64,000 nt of DNA from Anaerovibrio slackiae. GTDB lineage: Bacteria > Bacillota > Negativicutes > Selenomonadales > Selenomonadaceae. The DNA lies in NCBI RefSeq assembly GCF_009695585.1, contig NZ_VUNR01000001.1:124001-188000 (forward strand). Reading direction: 5' to 3'. The stretch's first letter is position 1; every line of letters starts with the position of its first letter. The notes below the pieces were generated by a model. That model saw only the letters and a list, made by a program, of their open reading frames with translations. It searched no databases and was not told the DNA's origin. Below, piece by piece: positions 1-9,718 of the stretch. Both the position numbers and the translations under genes were made by a program.

Positions 1-1
1 G

Positions 2-1306
2 ATAATGTTCGGCTTCTCTATGGGCGCCAATTTCTTTATGCAGATTGCCAAGCTGAGGGCGGTGCGGCCTGTCTGGGCGCAGATTGCCGAGGCCTTTGGC
101 TGCAGCAGCGAGGCCCAGCGGATACATATCCACGGCAAGCCGGCGCTGTTTTTCAAGACTAAGTATGACCCTTATGTGAATATGCTCCGCAATACCTCGG
201 AGATGTTCTCCGGGGTGGTGGGAGGCATTGAGTCCTTCGAGAACGGCACCTTTGATGAGGCAGTGCGGAAGGGGGATGAGTTTTCACGCCGTATTGCCAG
301 GAACGTGCAGGTTATGCTGCAGGAGGAGTTCGGGCTGCTGCAGCCTATTGACCCGGCAGGTGGCTCCTGGGCGGTGGAAAGCCTGACCAAAGAGATTAAG
401 GAAAAAATCTGGGCGGAGTTTCAGACTGTGGAAGGCATGGGCGGTATAGCAGCAGCCCTGCTGGAGGGATATCCTCAGGCGCAGGTGGGGGCAGTGCTTG
501 CCAGCCGCTTCAAGAAGCTGGAGTTCAGGCGTGACCGCATCGTAGGCAGCAACATGTACCCGAATATGACGGAAAAGCTGCTGGATGAGAGGCCGGAGGA
601 TTTTGAGGCTAACCGCAGGGCACGGAGCGAGGCCATCGCAGCCTACCAGTCAGATATGGACGAGGTGTTCAAGGCGGAAAAGCTGGCGGAGCTGGGCAAA
701 ATCAGCCAGGAAGGCGGCGATATTGTGCAGGTTGCCATTGAGGCTGCCAGGGCAGGTGCCGATATCGGCGAACTGAGGGCGGCCATTGATTGCAGCCGGT
801 CTGCTGAGGCCGCGGCAAAGGAAGCGGTACAGGCGATTTTGCCCCACCGCTGGAGCGAGCGGTATGAGGAGCTGCGCATGACTACGGAGAAGTATCAGGC
901 AGAGCATGATGACAACGTAAAGATTTTCCTGGCCAACATGGGGCCGATACCGCAGCACAAGGCAAGGGCGGACTTCACCACGGGCTTTTTGCAGGTGGGA
1001 GCCTTCCAGGTGCTGGGCAACAACGGCTTCCAGACTGTGGAGGAAGCTGCGGAGGCGGCAGGCAGGTCCGGGGCGGATGCGGTGGTTATCTGCTCCACGG
1101 ATGCCACTTACCCGGAGATTGTGCCGGCGCTTGCGCCGAAGCTTCATGAGGCACTGCCGGAGGCAATGGTATTCCTGGCAGGTGCCGCGCCGAAGGAGCT
1201 GGCAGATACCTACAGGGAGGCAGGGATTGACGAGTATATCAATGTCCGTGCCAACTGCTACGCTATCCTGCAGCTTTTGCAGAAGAGGAAGGGGATGATT
1301 GAGTAA
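2..1306 (+). CDS. mutA: methylmalonyl-CoA mutase small (beta) subunit, 5' partial
   Basis: Small subunit of the B12-dependent isomerase that interconverts methylmalonyl-CoA and succinyl-CoA in the succinate-propionate pathway. The window opens inside the gene: 434 codons are visible and the N-terminal part is missing. The visible part starts in the (beta/alpha)8 barrel ([20 protein letters not shown]) and ends in a flavodoxin-like domain from about residue 305. That domain lacks the DxHxxG cobalamin-ligand motif found in the large subunit, as expected for the non-catalytic subunit. The stop codon overlaps the mutB start by one base (TAATG), so the two are translationally coupled. Confidence 0.93.
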   Translation: MMFGFSMGANFFMQIAKLRAVRPVWAQIAEAFGCSSEAQRIHIHGKPALFFKTKYDPYVNMLRNTSEMFSGVVGGIESFENGTFDEAVRKGDEFSRRIARNVQVMLQEEFGLLQPIDPAGGSWAVESLTKEIKEKIWAEFQTVEGMGGIAAALLEGYPQAQVGAVLASRFKKLEFRRDRIVGSNMYPNMTEKLLDERPEDFEANRRARSEAIAAYQSDMDEVFKAEKLAELGKISQEGGDIVQVAIEAARAGADIGELRAAIDCSRSAEAAAKEAVQAILPHRWSERYEELRMTTEKYQAEHDDNVKIFLANMGPIPQHKARADFTTGFLQVGAFQVLGNNGFQTVEEAAEAAGRSGADAVVICSTDATYPEIVPALAPKLHEALPEAMVFLAGAAPKELADTYREAGIDEYINVRANCYAILQLLQKRKGMIE

Positions 1307-3498
1307 TGGCTGCTTTTCCTGATTTTACCAATATGAAGTTGAAGGAAGCTCCGGCAGGCAGCGGGGCGGAGTGGCAGAGGCTGTTTGAGTCGGCTGCCGG
1401 TGCTGATTTTGCCGCCCTGACCGGCAAGACCATGGAGCATATTCCTATCAAGCCTATATATAACCACGATGAATACGATCACATGAACCATCTGGATTTT
1501 GCCAGCGGCATACCGCCCTGCCTGAGAGGTCCGTACTCTACCATGTATGTGTTCCGTCCCTGGACAGTAAGGCAGTATGCAGGCTTTTCCACGGCGGAGG
1601 AATCCAATGCCTTTTACCGCCGCAACCTGGCTGCCGGTCAGAAGGGCTTGTCCATCGCCTTTGACCTGCCTACCCACAGGGGCTATGACTCGGATAATCC
1701 CCGGGTGCTGGGCGATGTAGGCAAGGCAGGCGTTGCCATTGACTCCATCCTGGACATGCGCATCCTGTTCAGCGGCATACCTCTTGACCAGATGTCCGTA
1801 TCCATGACCATGAACGGTGCGGTGCTGCCGATTCTGGCCTTTTACATCCTGTCCGGCGAGGAACAGGGTGTGGATAAGAAGGTTATGGCCGGTACTATCC
1901 AGAACGATATTTTGAAGGAATTTATGGTGAGGAATACTTATATTTATCCGCCGGAAATGTCCATGCGCATCATCGGTGATATTTTCGAGTATACCACCAA
2001 GTACATGCCTAAGTTCAACAGCATTTCCATCTCCGGCTACCACATGCAGGAGGCTGGCGCAACGGCTGATATTGAGCTGGGCTATACCCTGGCCGACGGC
2101 TTGGAATACATCCGTACAGGTATCAAAGCGGGATTGCCTGTGGATGCTTTTGCCAAGCGATTGTCCTTCTTCTGGGCGATCGGTAAGAATTATTTTATGG
2201 AAGTGGCAAAGATGCGTGCAGCCCGTGTGCTGTGGGCGAAGATTGTCAAGTCCTTCGGTGCAAAGGACAGCAAGTCCATGGCACTGAGAACCCACTGCCA
2301 GACCTCCGGCTGGTCCCTGACGGCACAGGACCCTTTCAACAACGTGTCCAGGACGCTGATGGAGGCAATGGGGGCGGCGCTGGGGCATACCCAGTCCCTG
2401 CATACCAACGCGCTGGATGAGGCTATTGCCCTGCCGACTGATTTCTCGGCACGGATTGCCAGAAATACCCAGCTGTACATTCAGGACGAGACCAGTGTCT
2501 GCAAGATTATTGACCCGTGGGGCGGCTCCTACTATGTGGAGGCTCTTACCAACGAGATTATCCGCCGTGCCTGGGCGCATATTCAGGAGGTGGAGGCCCT
2601 GGGCGGCATGGCAAAGGCCATTTCCAGCGGCCTGCCAAAGATGCGCATCGAGGAAGCGGCGGCACGACGCCAGGCGCAGATTGACTCCTGCAATGAGTCC
2701 ATCATCGGCCTGAACAAGTATCGGCTGGAAAAGGAGGACCCATTGGAAATCCTTGCCATCGATAACACCGCTGTGCGGCAGGCGCAGATTGAGCGCCTGG
2801 AGAAGCTGCGCCGGGAGCGTAATGCTGATGATGTGCGCCGCTGCCTGGAGGGTGTTACCAAGGCGGCAGAGAGCCGTGAGAACGGCAACCTGTTGGAGGC
2901 TGCGGTGGATGCAGCCAGGGCACATGCTTCCCTTGGTGAGATTTCCGATGCCGTGGAGAAGGTGTCCGGCAGGTTCCAGGCGGTTATCCACACCATTTCC
3001 GGCGTGTATTCCTCTGAGTTTACCGACAAGACGGAGCTGGACAGAGCCCGTGAGATGGCTGATGAGTTTGAGGAGCTGACAGGCCGCCGTCCGCGTATTT
3101 TCGTGGCAAAGATGGGACAGGACGGACACGACCGGGGACAGAAGGTTATCGCTTCATCCTTTGCGGATATGGGCTGGGATGTGGATGTAGGCCCTCTGTT
3201 CCAGACACCGGAGGAAACTGCTCAGGATGCGGTGGATAACGATGTTCACATGGTAGGCTTCAGCTCCCTGGCAGCCGGGCACAACACGCTCCTGCCGCAG
3301 CTGGTACAGGAGCTTGCCAAGCTGGGACGGGAGGACATTATGGTGTGCATAGGGGGAGTAATACCTGTGCAGGATTACGATTTCCTCTATGAGAGCGGTG
3401 CTGTGGCAATTTTTGCTCCGGGCACGAACATTCCGGAGGCAGGCATCAAGCTGCTTACTTTGCTGATTGAAAGGGCGAAGGAGGAGCTGGCAGAATAA
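1306..3498 (+). CDS. mutB: methylmalonyl-CoA mutase large (alpha, catalytic) subunit
   Basis: Catalytic subunit, 730 residues, the usual family length. The substrate barrel carries [14 protein letters not shown] at about residues 84-97. The C-terminal B12-binding domain (about 595-730) has the motif DGHDRG at 606-611, where His608 is the expected lower axial ligand of cobalamin, followed by the GFSSL and GGVIP segments of this fold. It lies between mutA (1-base overlap) and meaB, giving the mutase and its protective GTPase in one transcription unit. No methylmalonyl-CoA epimerase or decarboxylase is in the window. Confidence 0.97.
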   Translation: MAAFPDFTNMKLKEAPAGSGAEWQRLFESAAGADFAALTGKTMEHIPIKPIYNHDEYDHMNHLDFASGIPPCLRGPYSTMYVFRPWTVRQYAGFSTAEESNAFYRRNLAAGQKGLSIAFDLPTHRGYDSDNPRVLGDVGKAGVAIDSILDMRILFSGIPLDQMSVSMTMNGAVLPILAFYILSGEEQGVDKKVMAGTIQNDILKEFMVRNTYIYPPEMSMRIIGDIFEYTTKYMPKFNSISISGYHMQEAGATADIELGYTLADGLEYIRTGIKAGLPVDAFAKRLSFFWAIGKNYFMEVAKMRAARVLWAKIVKSFGAKDSKSMALRTHCQTSGWSLTAQDPFNNVSRTLMEAMGAALGHTQSLHTNALDEAIALPTDFSARIARNTQLYIQDETSVCKIIDPWGGSYYVEALTNEIIRRAWAHIQEVEALGGMAKAISSGLPKMRIEEAAARRQAQIDSCNESIIGLNKYRLEKEDPLEILAIDNTAVRQAQIERLEKLRRERNADDVRRCLEGVTKAAESRENGNLLEAAVDAARAHASLGEISDAVEKVSGRFQAVIHTISGVYSSEFTDKTELDRAREMADEFEELTGRRPRIFVAKMGQDGHDRGQKVIASSFADMGWDVDVGPLFQTPEETAQDAVDNDVHMVGFSSLAAGHNTLLPQLVQELAKLGREDIMVCIGGVIPVQDYDFLYESGAVAIFAPGTNIPEAGIKLLTLLIERAKEELAE

Positions 3499-3500
3499 GC

Positions 3501-3530
3501 TTTAGAAGGGATTAGAAGGAGCTAGAAGGA
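3501..3530 (+). repeat. three 10-bp tandem repeats holding the meaB Shine-Dalgarno
   Basis: TTTAGAAGGG, ATTAGAAGGA and GCTAGAAGGA follow one another directly after the mutB stop. Each contains AGAAGG, a usable Shine-Dalgarno core; the last lies about 10 bases before the meaB ATG. Confidence 0.75.
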
Positions 3531-3540
3531 AGTGTGAGTT

Positions 3541-4734
3541 ATGGCAAAATATACCACATCAAAACCCAGCTGGGTGCCGGAGGAAAAGGATGATAAGTTT
3601 GCCTGTAGTGTCATGAGCGGTATAGAGGGAGTTAAGGACACAACTACGGGCAATATTAATCCTATGCTGGCCAGCGGCAAAATGAAACCGAAGCGGCGGC
3701 TTATCATGAGCGAGGATGAATATGTCGATGGTGTTCTGAAAGGCGACCGCATGGTATTATCAAGGGCTATAACTCTCATTGAAAGCAATAGCTCCAAGCA
3801 TTTTGTCAAGGCACAGCGGGTATTGCAGCGGCTGCTGCCCCACACGGGGAAAGCCCTGCGTATAGGGATTACAGGTGTGCCGGGAGCTGGCAAGAGTACG
3901 ATAATTGAGGCCTTTGGCAACATGCTGTGTGACAGGGGGCACAGGGTGGCGGTGCTGTCGGTAGACCCGACAAGCTCTGTCACCAGGGGCTCCATCCTGG
4001 GGGATAAAACCAGGATGGGAACCCTGTCAAGGCGGCAGGAAGCGTACATCAGGCCCTCACCTGCCGGGGGAACCCTGGGGGGGGTGGCGCGCAAGAGCCG
4101 TGAAACTATGCTCATGTGCGAGGCGGCAGGCTACGATGTGATTTTGATTGAAACAGTGGGGGTTGGCCAGTCGGAAACCACGGTGCGCTCTATGGTAGAC
4201 TTCTTTATGCTGGTGGTGCTGACCGGCGCCGGTGATGATTTGCAGGGCATCAAGAAGGGAATTATGGAGCTGGCGGATGCCATCGTCATCAACAAGGCAG
4301 ATGGGGACAATCTGCTGAAGGCCAAGGTGGCAAGGGGCGAATATGAGCGGATGATAGAATATATTCGCCCGGCTACCGAGGGCTGGCAGACTCATGCCTA
4401 TACCTGCTCTGCCTATACCAAGGATGGTATTCCTGAGCTGTGGGAGGTTATCAGGGCGTTCCGGGAAGTGACGGAAAAGAGCGGCGTCTTTCAGAAGCGG
4501 CGCCGGGGGCAGCTTTTGGAGTGGATGCACAGCATGATTGACGAGCATCTCCACAGCCTGTTCTTTGAGGACCCGGTGATTACCGGCAGGATGCCGGAGG
4601 TTAGGGAAGCCGTGTTGCAGGGCGTGATTTCCCCTACGCAGGCAGTGAAGGAGCTGGTCAACATGTTTGATGTGGACAGGGCTGCCAGGCGGCAGGTGGA
4701 TTTGTTTCACCCGGAAAGAGAAACAAGAACTTGA
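3541..4734 (+). CDS. meaB: methylmalonyl-CoA mutase-associated GTPase MeaB (ArgK/MMAA family)
   Basis: G3E-type P-loop GTPase that assembles with methylmalonyl-CoA mutase and protects or reloads its cobalamin cofactor. The P-loop GVPGAGKST is at residues 112-120, followed by VDPTSS, ETVGVGQSE (switch region) and NKADG (base recognition). At 397 residues it is longer than typical bacterial MeaB (about 330): the family core seems to begin near MSEDEYVDGVLKGDR (residue 56), leaving a charged N-terminal extension of about 55 residues of unknown role. The ATG at 3541 has AGAAGG upstream; an internal start at Met56 is possible but has no clear ribosome site. Directly downstream of mutAB, as in many propionate producers. 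Confidence 0.94.
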   Translation: MAKYTTSKPSWVPEEKDDKFACSVMSGIEGVKDTTTGNINPMLASGKMKPKRRLIMSEDEYVDGVLKGDRMVLSRAITLIESNSSKHFVKAQRVLQRLLPHTGKALRIGITGVPGAGKSTIIEAFGNMLCDRGHRVAVLSVDPTSSVTRGSILGDKTRMGTLSRRQEAYIRPSPAGGTLGGVARKSRETMLMCEAAGYDVILIETVGVGQSETTVRSMVDFFMLVVLTGAGDDLQGIKKGIMELADAIVINKADGDNLLKAKVARGEYERMIEYIRPATEGWQTHAYTCSAYTKDGIPELWEVIRAFREVTEKSGVFQKRRRGQLLEWMHSMIDEHLHSLFFEDPVITGRMPEVREAVLQGVISPTQAVKELVNMFDVDRAARRQVDLFHPERETRT

Positions 4735-4769
4735 AACTACATCCCGGCATAGTATTTTGGGAAAATGTG

Positions 4770-4798
4770 TTGCATATAATATAAATTTATGCTAAAAT
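4770..4798 (+). promoter_or_regulatory. sigma-A-type promoter of the riboflavin operon
   Basis: TTGCAT (4770-4775), 17-base spacer, TAAAAT (4793-4798), ending about 20 bases before the FMN riboswitch. Confidence 0.6.
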
Positions 4799-4820
4799 AA
4801 TACACAGAAATACAGAGACA

Positions 4821-4975
4821 GTCTTTGGGGCAGGGTGTGATTCCCTACCGGCGGTACAGCCCGCGAGCCTGAGGCAGTGAATGGGGCGGCAGCTTCGGTT
4901 GCCGTGCATGAGCTGGGGAGGGCAGGATTCGGTGAGATTCCGGAGCCGACAGTATAGTCTGGATGAGAAAAGACG
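4821..4975 (+). promoter_or_regulatory. FMN riboswitch (RFN element)
   Basis: All hallmark segments are present in order: GGGGCAGGGTGTGATTCCCT, ACCGGCGGT, CCGCGAGCC, GGATTCGGTGAGATTCCGGA, GCCGACAGTATAGTC and GGATGAGA. The closing stem is gtctt (4821-4825) with aagac (4970-4974). FMN binding is expected to favour the terminator just downstream and shut off ribD-ribE-ribBA-ribH. Confidence 0.97.
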
Positions 4976-5004
4976 TGTTGCGTGCATCTTTTTGTGTGTT
5001 TACG

Positions 5005-5041
5005 ATGGCTGTTGAGGATTTTTCTTCGACAGCCATTTTTT
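5005..5041 (+). terminator. intrinsic terminator of the FMN riboswitch expression platform
   Basis: Eleven-base stem ATGGCTGTTGA (5005-5015) with TCGACAGCCAT (5026-5036), one G-U pair, followed by a T tract, between the aptamer and ribD. Confidence 0.85.
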
Positions 5042-5108
5042 GCGTTTTTAGAGGACTTCACTCTGTACTTCAAATATTTTGTATCATGCAAAAATCAGAG
5101 GTGATAGG

Positions 5109-6278
5109 ATGCAAAAGAATTTGAAAGGAAGGCTTGCCGGATGGGGGGAAGCTGCTGCATCAGGGCAGTTTCAGGATTTCGACGAGCAGATGATGGCGCG
5201 TGCCATCAGCCTGGCAAGAAACGGCCTGGGGCGCACGTCCCCCAATCCCTTGGTGGGAGCCGTGATTGTCAGGGACGGCAGAATAGTGGCAGAGGGCTGG
5301 CATAGGAAGGCCGGTACTCCCCATGCTGAAATCCATGCCCTGAACATGGCTGGCGAGCTGGCACGGGGGGCTACGGTGTACGTTTCCCTGGAGCCTTGTG
5401 CTCACTATGGCAGGACGGGTCCTTGCGCCAAGGCATTGGTGGAGGCAGGTGTCAGCCGGGTGGTGGTTGCCATGATGGACCCCAATCCCAAGGTGGCTGG
5501 CAAGGGCATTGCCATCTTGCAGGAAGCCGGCATTCAGGTGACTACAGGGGTGCTGGAGCAGGAAGCCAGGCAGCTGAACGAGGTGTTCCTGAAATGGATG
5601 ACCACAGGGCTGCCCTTTGTGGCACTGAAAACCGCCATGACGCTGGATGGCAAGATTGCCACGGCCGCCGGTCAGTCCCAGTGGATTACCAATGAGGCAT
5701 CACGCTACGAGACTCACAGGCTGAGGGATGTTTACGATGGAATCCTGGTGGGCATCAATACGGCGCTGGCGGACAATCCTGCCCTGACAACCAGGCTGAA
5801 GGAGTATCCGGGCAGGAATCCTGTGCGGATTGTGGTGGACAGCCGGGCAAGGCTGCCTTTGGAGTCAAAGCTGGTGACAGACGGTGCCGCCAGTACCATT
5901 GTGGCTGTGACGGCAGGGGCACCGGCAGACCGGCTGGAAGCACTGCGGTCGGCAGGTGCGGAAGTCATTGTGGCTGGCAGTGGCGGCCAAGTGGATATGC
6001 ACAGCCTGATGGAGCAGCTGGGAGCCATGAAGATATCCTCCGTGCTGGTTGAGGGAGGCGGCAGCGTGAATTTTTCCCTTTTGCAGGCAGGTCTGGTGGA
6101 CAGGGTATATGCCTTTATTGCACCGAAGCTGGTAGGAGGCAGGGATGCCCTTACCCCGGTGGAAGGTGATGGCTTCCGGGAATTAAGCCATGCCGTGGAG
6201 CTGGAGGACATTCAGCTGAGGCAGCTGGGCTCTGATGTGCTTTTGACGGGAATTGTAAAAAGAAATACGGAAAAATAG
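5109..6278 (+). CDS. ribD: bifunctional diaminohydroxyphosphoribosylaminopyrimidine deaminase / 5-amino-6-(5-phosphoribosylamino)uracil reductase
   Basis: Second and third steps of riboflavin synthesis from GTP. The N-terminal zinc deaminase domain has HAEIHAL and PCAHYGRTGPC (the His/Glu and two-Cys zinc site). The C-terminal reductase domain has LKTAMTLDGKIA and LVEGGGSVNFSLL. 389 residues from the ATG at 5109, chosen because GAGGTG lies 5 bases upstream; an in-frame ATG at 5079 has no ribosome site. First gene of the riboswitch-controlled operon. Confidence 0.96.
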   Translation: MQKNLKGRLAGWGEAAASGQFQDFDEQMMARAISLARNGLGRTSPNPLVGAVIVRDGRIVAEGWHRKAGTPHAEIHALNMAGELARGATVYVSLEPCAHYGRTGPCAKALVEAGVSRVVVAMMDPNPKVAGKGIAILQEAGIQVTTGVLEQEARQLNEVFLKWMTTGLPFVALKTAMTLDGKIATAAGQSQWITNEASRYETHRLRDVYDGILVGINTALADNPALTTRLKEYPGRNPVRIVVDSRARLPLESKLVTDGAASTIVAVTAGAPADRLEALRSAGAEVIVAGSGGQVDMHSLMEQLGAMKISSVLVEGGGSVNFSLLQAGLVDRVYAFIAPKLVGGRDALTPVEGDGFRELSHAVELEDIQLRQLGSDVLLTGIVKRNTEK

Positions 6279-6361
6279 AAAAATTTTCTGTATCATGCAG
6301 GAAAAATCCAGAGGCATATCGTATATATAATGATGTGAGTCTGAGTTAAAAGGTGAAGGAC

Positions 6362-7012
6362 ATGTTTACAGGAATTGTTGAAGAAGTGGGCAGGATAAAG
6401 GCCATAGGCAGCGGTGTGCTGCAGGTGTCTGCCAGCAGGGTGCTGGAGGATGTGCAGCTGGGGGACAGCATTGCAGTCAACGGTATCTGCCTGACAGTGA
6501 CGGAGTTCAATAGCAGCAGCTTCCGGGCTGATGTGATGCCGGAGACCGTCAGGCGCACTTCCCTGGCGGAGCTGAAGATTGGCAGCCCGGTCAATCTGGA
6601 ACGGGCACTGACTCTTGCCAGCCGCCTGGGAGGGCATATTGTCAGCGGCCACATTGATGGCGTAGGCAGGATTGTTTCTATGAAGGATGACAAGAATGCC
6701 GTGCTGATGAAGATAGCGGCAGATGCTGATATTCTGCATTACATTGTGGAGAAGGGCTCTGTGGCCCTGGATGGCATCAGCCTGACAGTGGCGGCGGTGA
6801 CGGACAGGGATTTTACGGTGTCCCTGATTCCCCATACCCGTCAGGTGACAAACCTGGGCAGCAAGGGGGAAGGCTCCCTGATCAACATCGAGAACGATGT
6901 GGTAGGCAAGTATGTGGAGAAGCTGCTGCTGCCAAGGCAGTCAGCCCGGAAGGATGGGCAGCCGGAGGCTGGCAGCGTTACCATGGAAATGCTGCTAAAA
7001 AGCGGATTTTGA
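6362..7012 (+). CDS. ribE: riboflavin synthase, alpha subunit
   Basis: Dismutates two 6,7-dimethyl-8-ribityllumazine molecules into riboflavin. 216 residues with the canonical start MFTGIVEEVG and two lumazine-binding repeats (about 1-97 and 98-200); SGHIDGVG marks the second. An in-frame GTG at 6353 is part of the ribosome-site region AAAGGTGAAGGA and was not used. Between ribD and this gene, TTTTCTG and CAGAAAA-like arms can form a small hairpin. Second gene of the operon. Confidence 0.96.
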   Translation: MFTGIVEEVGRIKAIGSGVLQVSASRVLEDVQLGDSIAVNGICLTVTEFNSSSFRADVMPETVRRTSLAELKIGSPVNLERALTLASRLGGHIVSGHIDGVGRIVSMKDDKNAVLMKIAADADILHYIVEKGSVALDGISLTVAAVTDRDFTVSLIPHTRQVTNLGSKGEGSLINIENDVVGKYVEKLLLPRQSARKDGQPEAGSVTMEMLLKSGF

Positions 7013-7108
7013 CTGACTGGTGCCTGGCTTTACAGGGCTGGTTTGGTTTGATTTTACTTTGATTTATTTAAGGCTTTGATTATTTTTATATTTTAAGGAG
7101 CGGTTATA

Positions 7109-8308
7109 ATGGCAGATTTTGCAACAGTTGAAGAAGCAATTGAGGAAATCCGGAATGGAAATATGATTGTGGTTGTGGACGATGAGGATCGCGAGAACGA
7201 GGGCGATCTGATTGTGGCAGCAGATAAGTGCACCCCGGAGCATATTAATTTTATGGCTACCCATGCCAAGGGGCTTATCTGCACCCCGGTGGAGGGCTTT
7301 ATTCTGGACAGGCTGAAGATCGGGCAGATGGTGGTGAACAACACCGATAATCATGAGACTGCCTTTACCGTGTCTGTGGATGCCACCAGCACCACCACCG
7401 GCATTTCTGCTTTTGAGCGGTGCCAGACTGTCAAGGAGATGATCGACCCCAACTCCAAGCCGGAGGATTTCCGCCGTCCGGGGCATGTCTTCCCGCTGCG
7501 CTCCGTGCCGGGTGGCGTACTGCGCCGGGCGGGCCACACCGAGACTACTACTGACCTGGCAAAGCTGGCAGGCTTGACTCCGGCTGGCTTCTGCTGCGAG
7601 ATTATGGATGATGACGGGCACATGATGCGCACGCCGCGCCTCATTGAGTTTTCTAAGAAGCACGGCCTGAAGCTGATTACGGTGCAGTCCCTGATTGAGT
7701 ACAGAAAGCGGACTGAGTGCTTCGTGGAAAAGATTGCCGAGGCAGACCTGCCTAGCAAGTACGGCCATTTCCGCATCCATGCCTACGAGAGCAAGCTGGA
7801 CGGCAAGTGCCATCTGGCTATTATGAAGGGCGAGGTAAAGGGCAAGGAGGATGTGCTGGTGCGCGTTCATTCCGAGTGCCTGACCGGAGATGCCCTGGGC
7901 TCCCTGCGCTGCGACTGCGGAGATCAGCTGGCTATTGCCCTGAAGCGCATTGAGGCTGAGGGCACCGGCGTGGTGCTGTACATGCGTCAGGAGGGACGCG
8001 GTATCGGTTTGGGCAACAAGATGCGTGCTTATGAGCTGCAGGACCAGGGCAAGGATACTGTGGAGGCCAATGTGCTGCTGGGCTTTGCGCCGGATGAGCG
8101 TGATTATGGCATCGGGGCGCAGATTTTGGCAGATTTGGGGCTGACTACCATCCGTCTGATGACCAATAATCCGGCAAAGAGGGCAGGACTTGAGGGATAC
8201 GGCCTGAAGATTGTGGACAGGGTGCCGCTGGAGACTCCTCGCAATGAGTACAATGAAGGATATATGAAGGTTAAGAGAACCAAGATGGGACATATTTTGC
8301 ACGAATAA
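7109..8308 (+). CDS. ribBA: bifunctional 3,4-dihydroxy-2-butanone-4-phosphate synthase / GTP cyclohydrolase II
   Basis: Supplies both precursors of the lumazine ring. The N-terminal DHBP synthase domain (about 1-200) has the acidic loop DDEDRENEGD and RPGHVFPLR. The C-terminal cyclohydrolase II domain (about 205-399) has the zinc cysteines in CLTGDALGSLRCDCGDQL and the RQEGRGIGL loop. 399 residues, a normal fusion length. AAGGAG lies before the ATG. Confidence 0.97.
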   Translation: MADFATVEEAIEEIRNGNMIVVVDDEDRENEGDLIVAADKCTPEHINFMATHAKGLICTPVEGFILDRLKIGQMVVNNTDNHETAFTVSVDATSTTTGISAFERCQTVKEMIDPNSKPEDFRRPGHVFPLRSVPGGVLRRAGHTETTTDLAKLAGLTPAGFCCEIMDDDGHMMRTPRLIEFSKKHGLKLITVQSLIEYRKRTECFVEKIAEADLPSKYGHFRIHAYESKLDGKCHLAIMKGEVKGKEDVLVRVHSECLTGDALGSLRCDCGDQLAIALKRIEAEGTGVVLYMRQEGRGIGLGNKMRAYELQDQGKDTVEANVLLGFAPDERDYGIGAQILADLGLTTIRLMTNNPAKRAGLEGYGLKIVDRVPLETPRNEYNEGYMKVKRTKMGHILHE

Positions 8309-8314
8309 GTAACA

Positions 8315-8573
8315 TTACGTTACGCTGTTCACTTTGGGGGCGGGCGGCATGGCAGTGCCATCGCAGGCACGTTTGCACTCGGCATTCAACCTGGCGGTAC
8401 TAAGCTATTGCTGCGCCTGCGGCTTGCAAAGTCGCAGTACAAGACAACGCATTGCAGTTGTCTTGTACTGGGTGATATGCCACCGGCATATCACCCGCTA
8501 AGTACCGAGGTTGAACAACGGCCTGCTTATGGCACCGCCAATGCCGCCGCCTTCATGTGAACAGTGACGTATA
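8315..8573 (+). repeat. 260-bp imperfect inverted-repeat element with nested hairpins between ribBA and ribH
   Basis: No gene is present here. Outer arms pair in register: TGTTCAC (8326-8332) with GTGAACA (8557-8563); 8343-8359 with 8531-8548 (17 of 18 positions); 8385-8405 with 8497-8515 (near-identical complements). Inside are two perfect hairpins: a 14-bp stem at 8435-8448/8457-8470 (loop GCATTGCA) and a 12-bp stem at 8470-8481/8485-8496 (loop ACC), plus CTGCG/CGCAG at 8417-8421/8433-8437. It could be a non-autonomous mobile element or a structured intercistronic RNA. No second copy was seen in the window. Confidence 0.8.
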
Positions 8574-8636
8574 AGTATAATGTGCTTTTCTCTTTAATTA
8601 TTCTATATTAGTTCGTTTTATAGGAGGAATAGTGAT

Positions 8637-9107
8637 ATGAAGGAAGTTAAGGTTTTAGAGGGTATGCTGAATGCGCAGGGGCTGCGTTTTGGTATTGTGG
8701 TTTCCCGTTTTAATGAGTTTTTCACTTCTAAGCTGCTGGGGGGCGCACTGGATGCCCTGCATCGTCATGGTGCCAGCGAGGATGATATTACGGTTGCGTG
8801 GGTGCCGGGGGCTTTTGAGCTGCCGCTGGTGTCCAAGAAGATGGCTGAGTCCGGCAAGTATGATGCGATTATTGCCCTGGGCACTGTCATCCGCGGTTCA
8901 ACTACTCATTATGACTATGTGTGCAACGAAGCTGCAAAGGGCATCGCTCAGGCGAGCATGGCTACCGGCGTACCAGTGTCCTTCAGCGTGGTGACTACTG
9001 AAAATCTTGACCAGGCTATTGAGCGCTCCGGCACCAAGGCTGGCAACAAGGGTGCTGACGGTGCCATGACTGCTATTGAGATGGCAAACCTGCTGCGCCA
9101 GATTTGA
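8637..9107 (+). CDS. ribH: 6,7-dimethyl-8-ribityllumazine synthase
   Basis: Condenses the ribitylamino-uracil with dihydroxybutanone phosphate, the penultimate riboflavin step. 156 residues, normal length, with [27 protein letters not shown] and the phosphate-binding [15 protein letters not shown] strong AGGAGG precedes the ATG. Last gene of the riboflavin operon, separated from ribBA by the folded element. Confidence 0.97.
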   Translation: MKEVKVLEGMLNAQGLRFGIVVSRFNEFFTSKLLGGALDALHRHGASEDDITVAWVPGAFELPLVSKKMAESGKYDAIIALGTVIRGSTTHYDYVCNEAAKGIAQASMATGVPVSFSVVTTENLDQAIERSGTKAGNKGADGAMTAIEMANLLRQI

Positions 9108-9160
9108 TAGGCGTGTTTTGCTATCAGATGTTGTAGGCAATTGATAAGGGGGACTTTACT

Positions 9161-9718
9161 GTGAAGATTGGTGTAATAAGCGATACCCACGGCTGTCAGG
9201 AGCATTGGGCAAAGGCTTATGAAAAATTTTTCAAGGACGCGGATTTTATTATCCATGTGGGGGATGTGCTGTACCACGGGCCCCGCAATCCTATGTTGGA
9301 GGATTACAATCCGGCAGGGCTGGCTGAAAAAATCAATGGCTGCTCGCAGCCTGTGCTGATTTGTAAGGGCAACTGCGATTCCGAGGTAGACCAGCTGGTG
9401 CTGAATATGCCTATTCAGTCCCCTTATGTCCATGCTTTTGCAGACGGGCGCCATATTGTGGCAGTGCATGGCCATACTGTGGAGGCTGATGCTGAGAAGG
9501 ATAGGATGGCAGAGGCAATCCGGGCGGATATTTTTATCTGCGGCCATGTGCATGTCAATGTGCTGGAAAAGCGGGGCAATACAGTGTTCCTGAACCCTGG
9601 TTCCCCGTCCCTTTCCAAGCGTGAGGACGGCAGGCAGACCTGTGCTGTAATTGAGAATGACTCTATACGGATTTATGATATTAACTCCGGCGAGGTTGTC
9701 ATGGAGATGGATTTATGA
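9161..9718 (+). CDS. YfcE/MJ0936-family metallophosphoesterase
   Basis: Calcineurin-like phosphoesterase of 185 residues. Metal-binding motifs appear in the family order: SDTHG (8-12), HVGD, KGNCD (the GNHD-equivalent), VHGHT and CGHVH. Members hydrolyse phosphodiesters in vitro but their cell substrate is mostly unknown. Starts at GTG behind AAGGGGG. Its TGA overlaps the hslO ATG by four bases (ATGA), so the two are coupled. Confidence 0.88.
   Translation: MKIGVISDTHGCQEHWAKAYEKFFKDADFIIHVGDVLYHGPRNPMLEDYNPAGLAEKINGCSQPVLICKGNCDSEVDQLVLNMPIQSPYVHAFADGRHIVAVHGHTVEADAEKDRMAEAIRADIFICGHVHVNVLEKRGNTVFLNPGSPSLSKREDGRQTCAVIENDSIRIYDINSGEVVMEMDL

Noticed and set aside
1258-3129. 623-codon open frame on the minus strand opposite mutB
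   Set aside because: The plus-strand frame is a textbook mutB; the antisense frame stays open because of GC-rich third positions and has low-complexity His/Gln/Leu content. Similar long antisense frames occur opposite ribBA, trmD and the flagellin-like gene.
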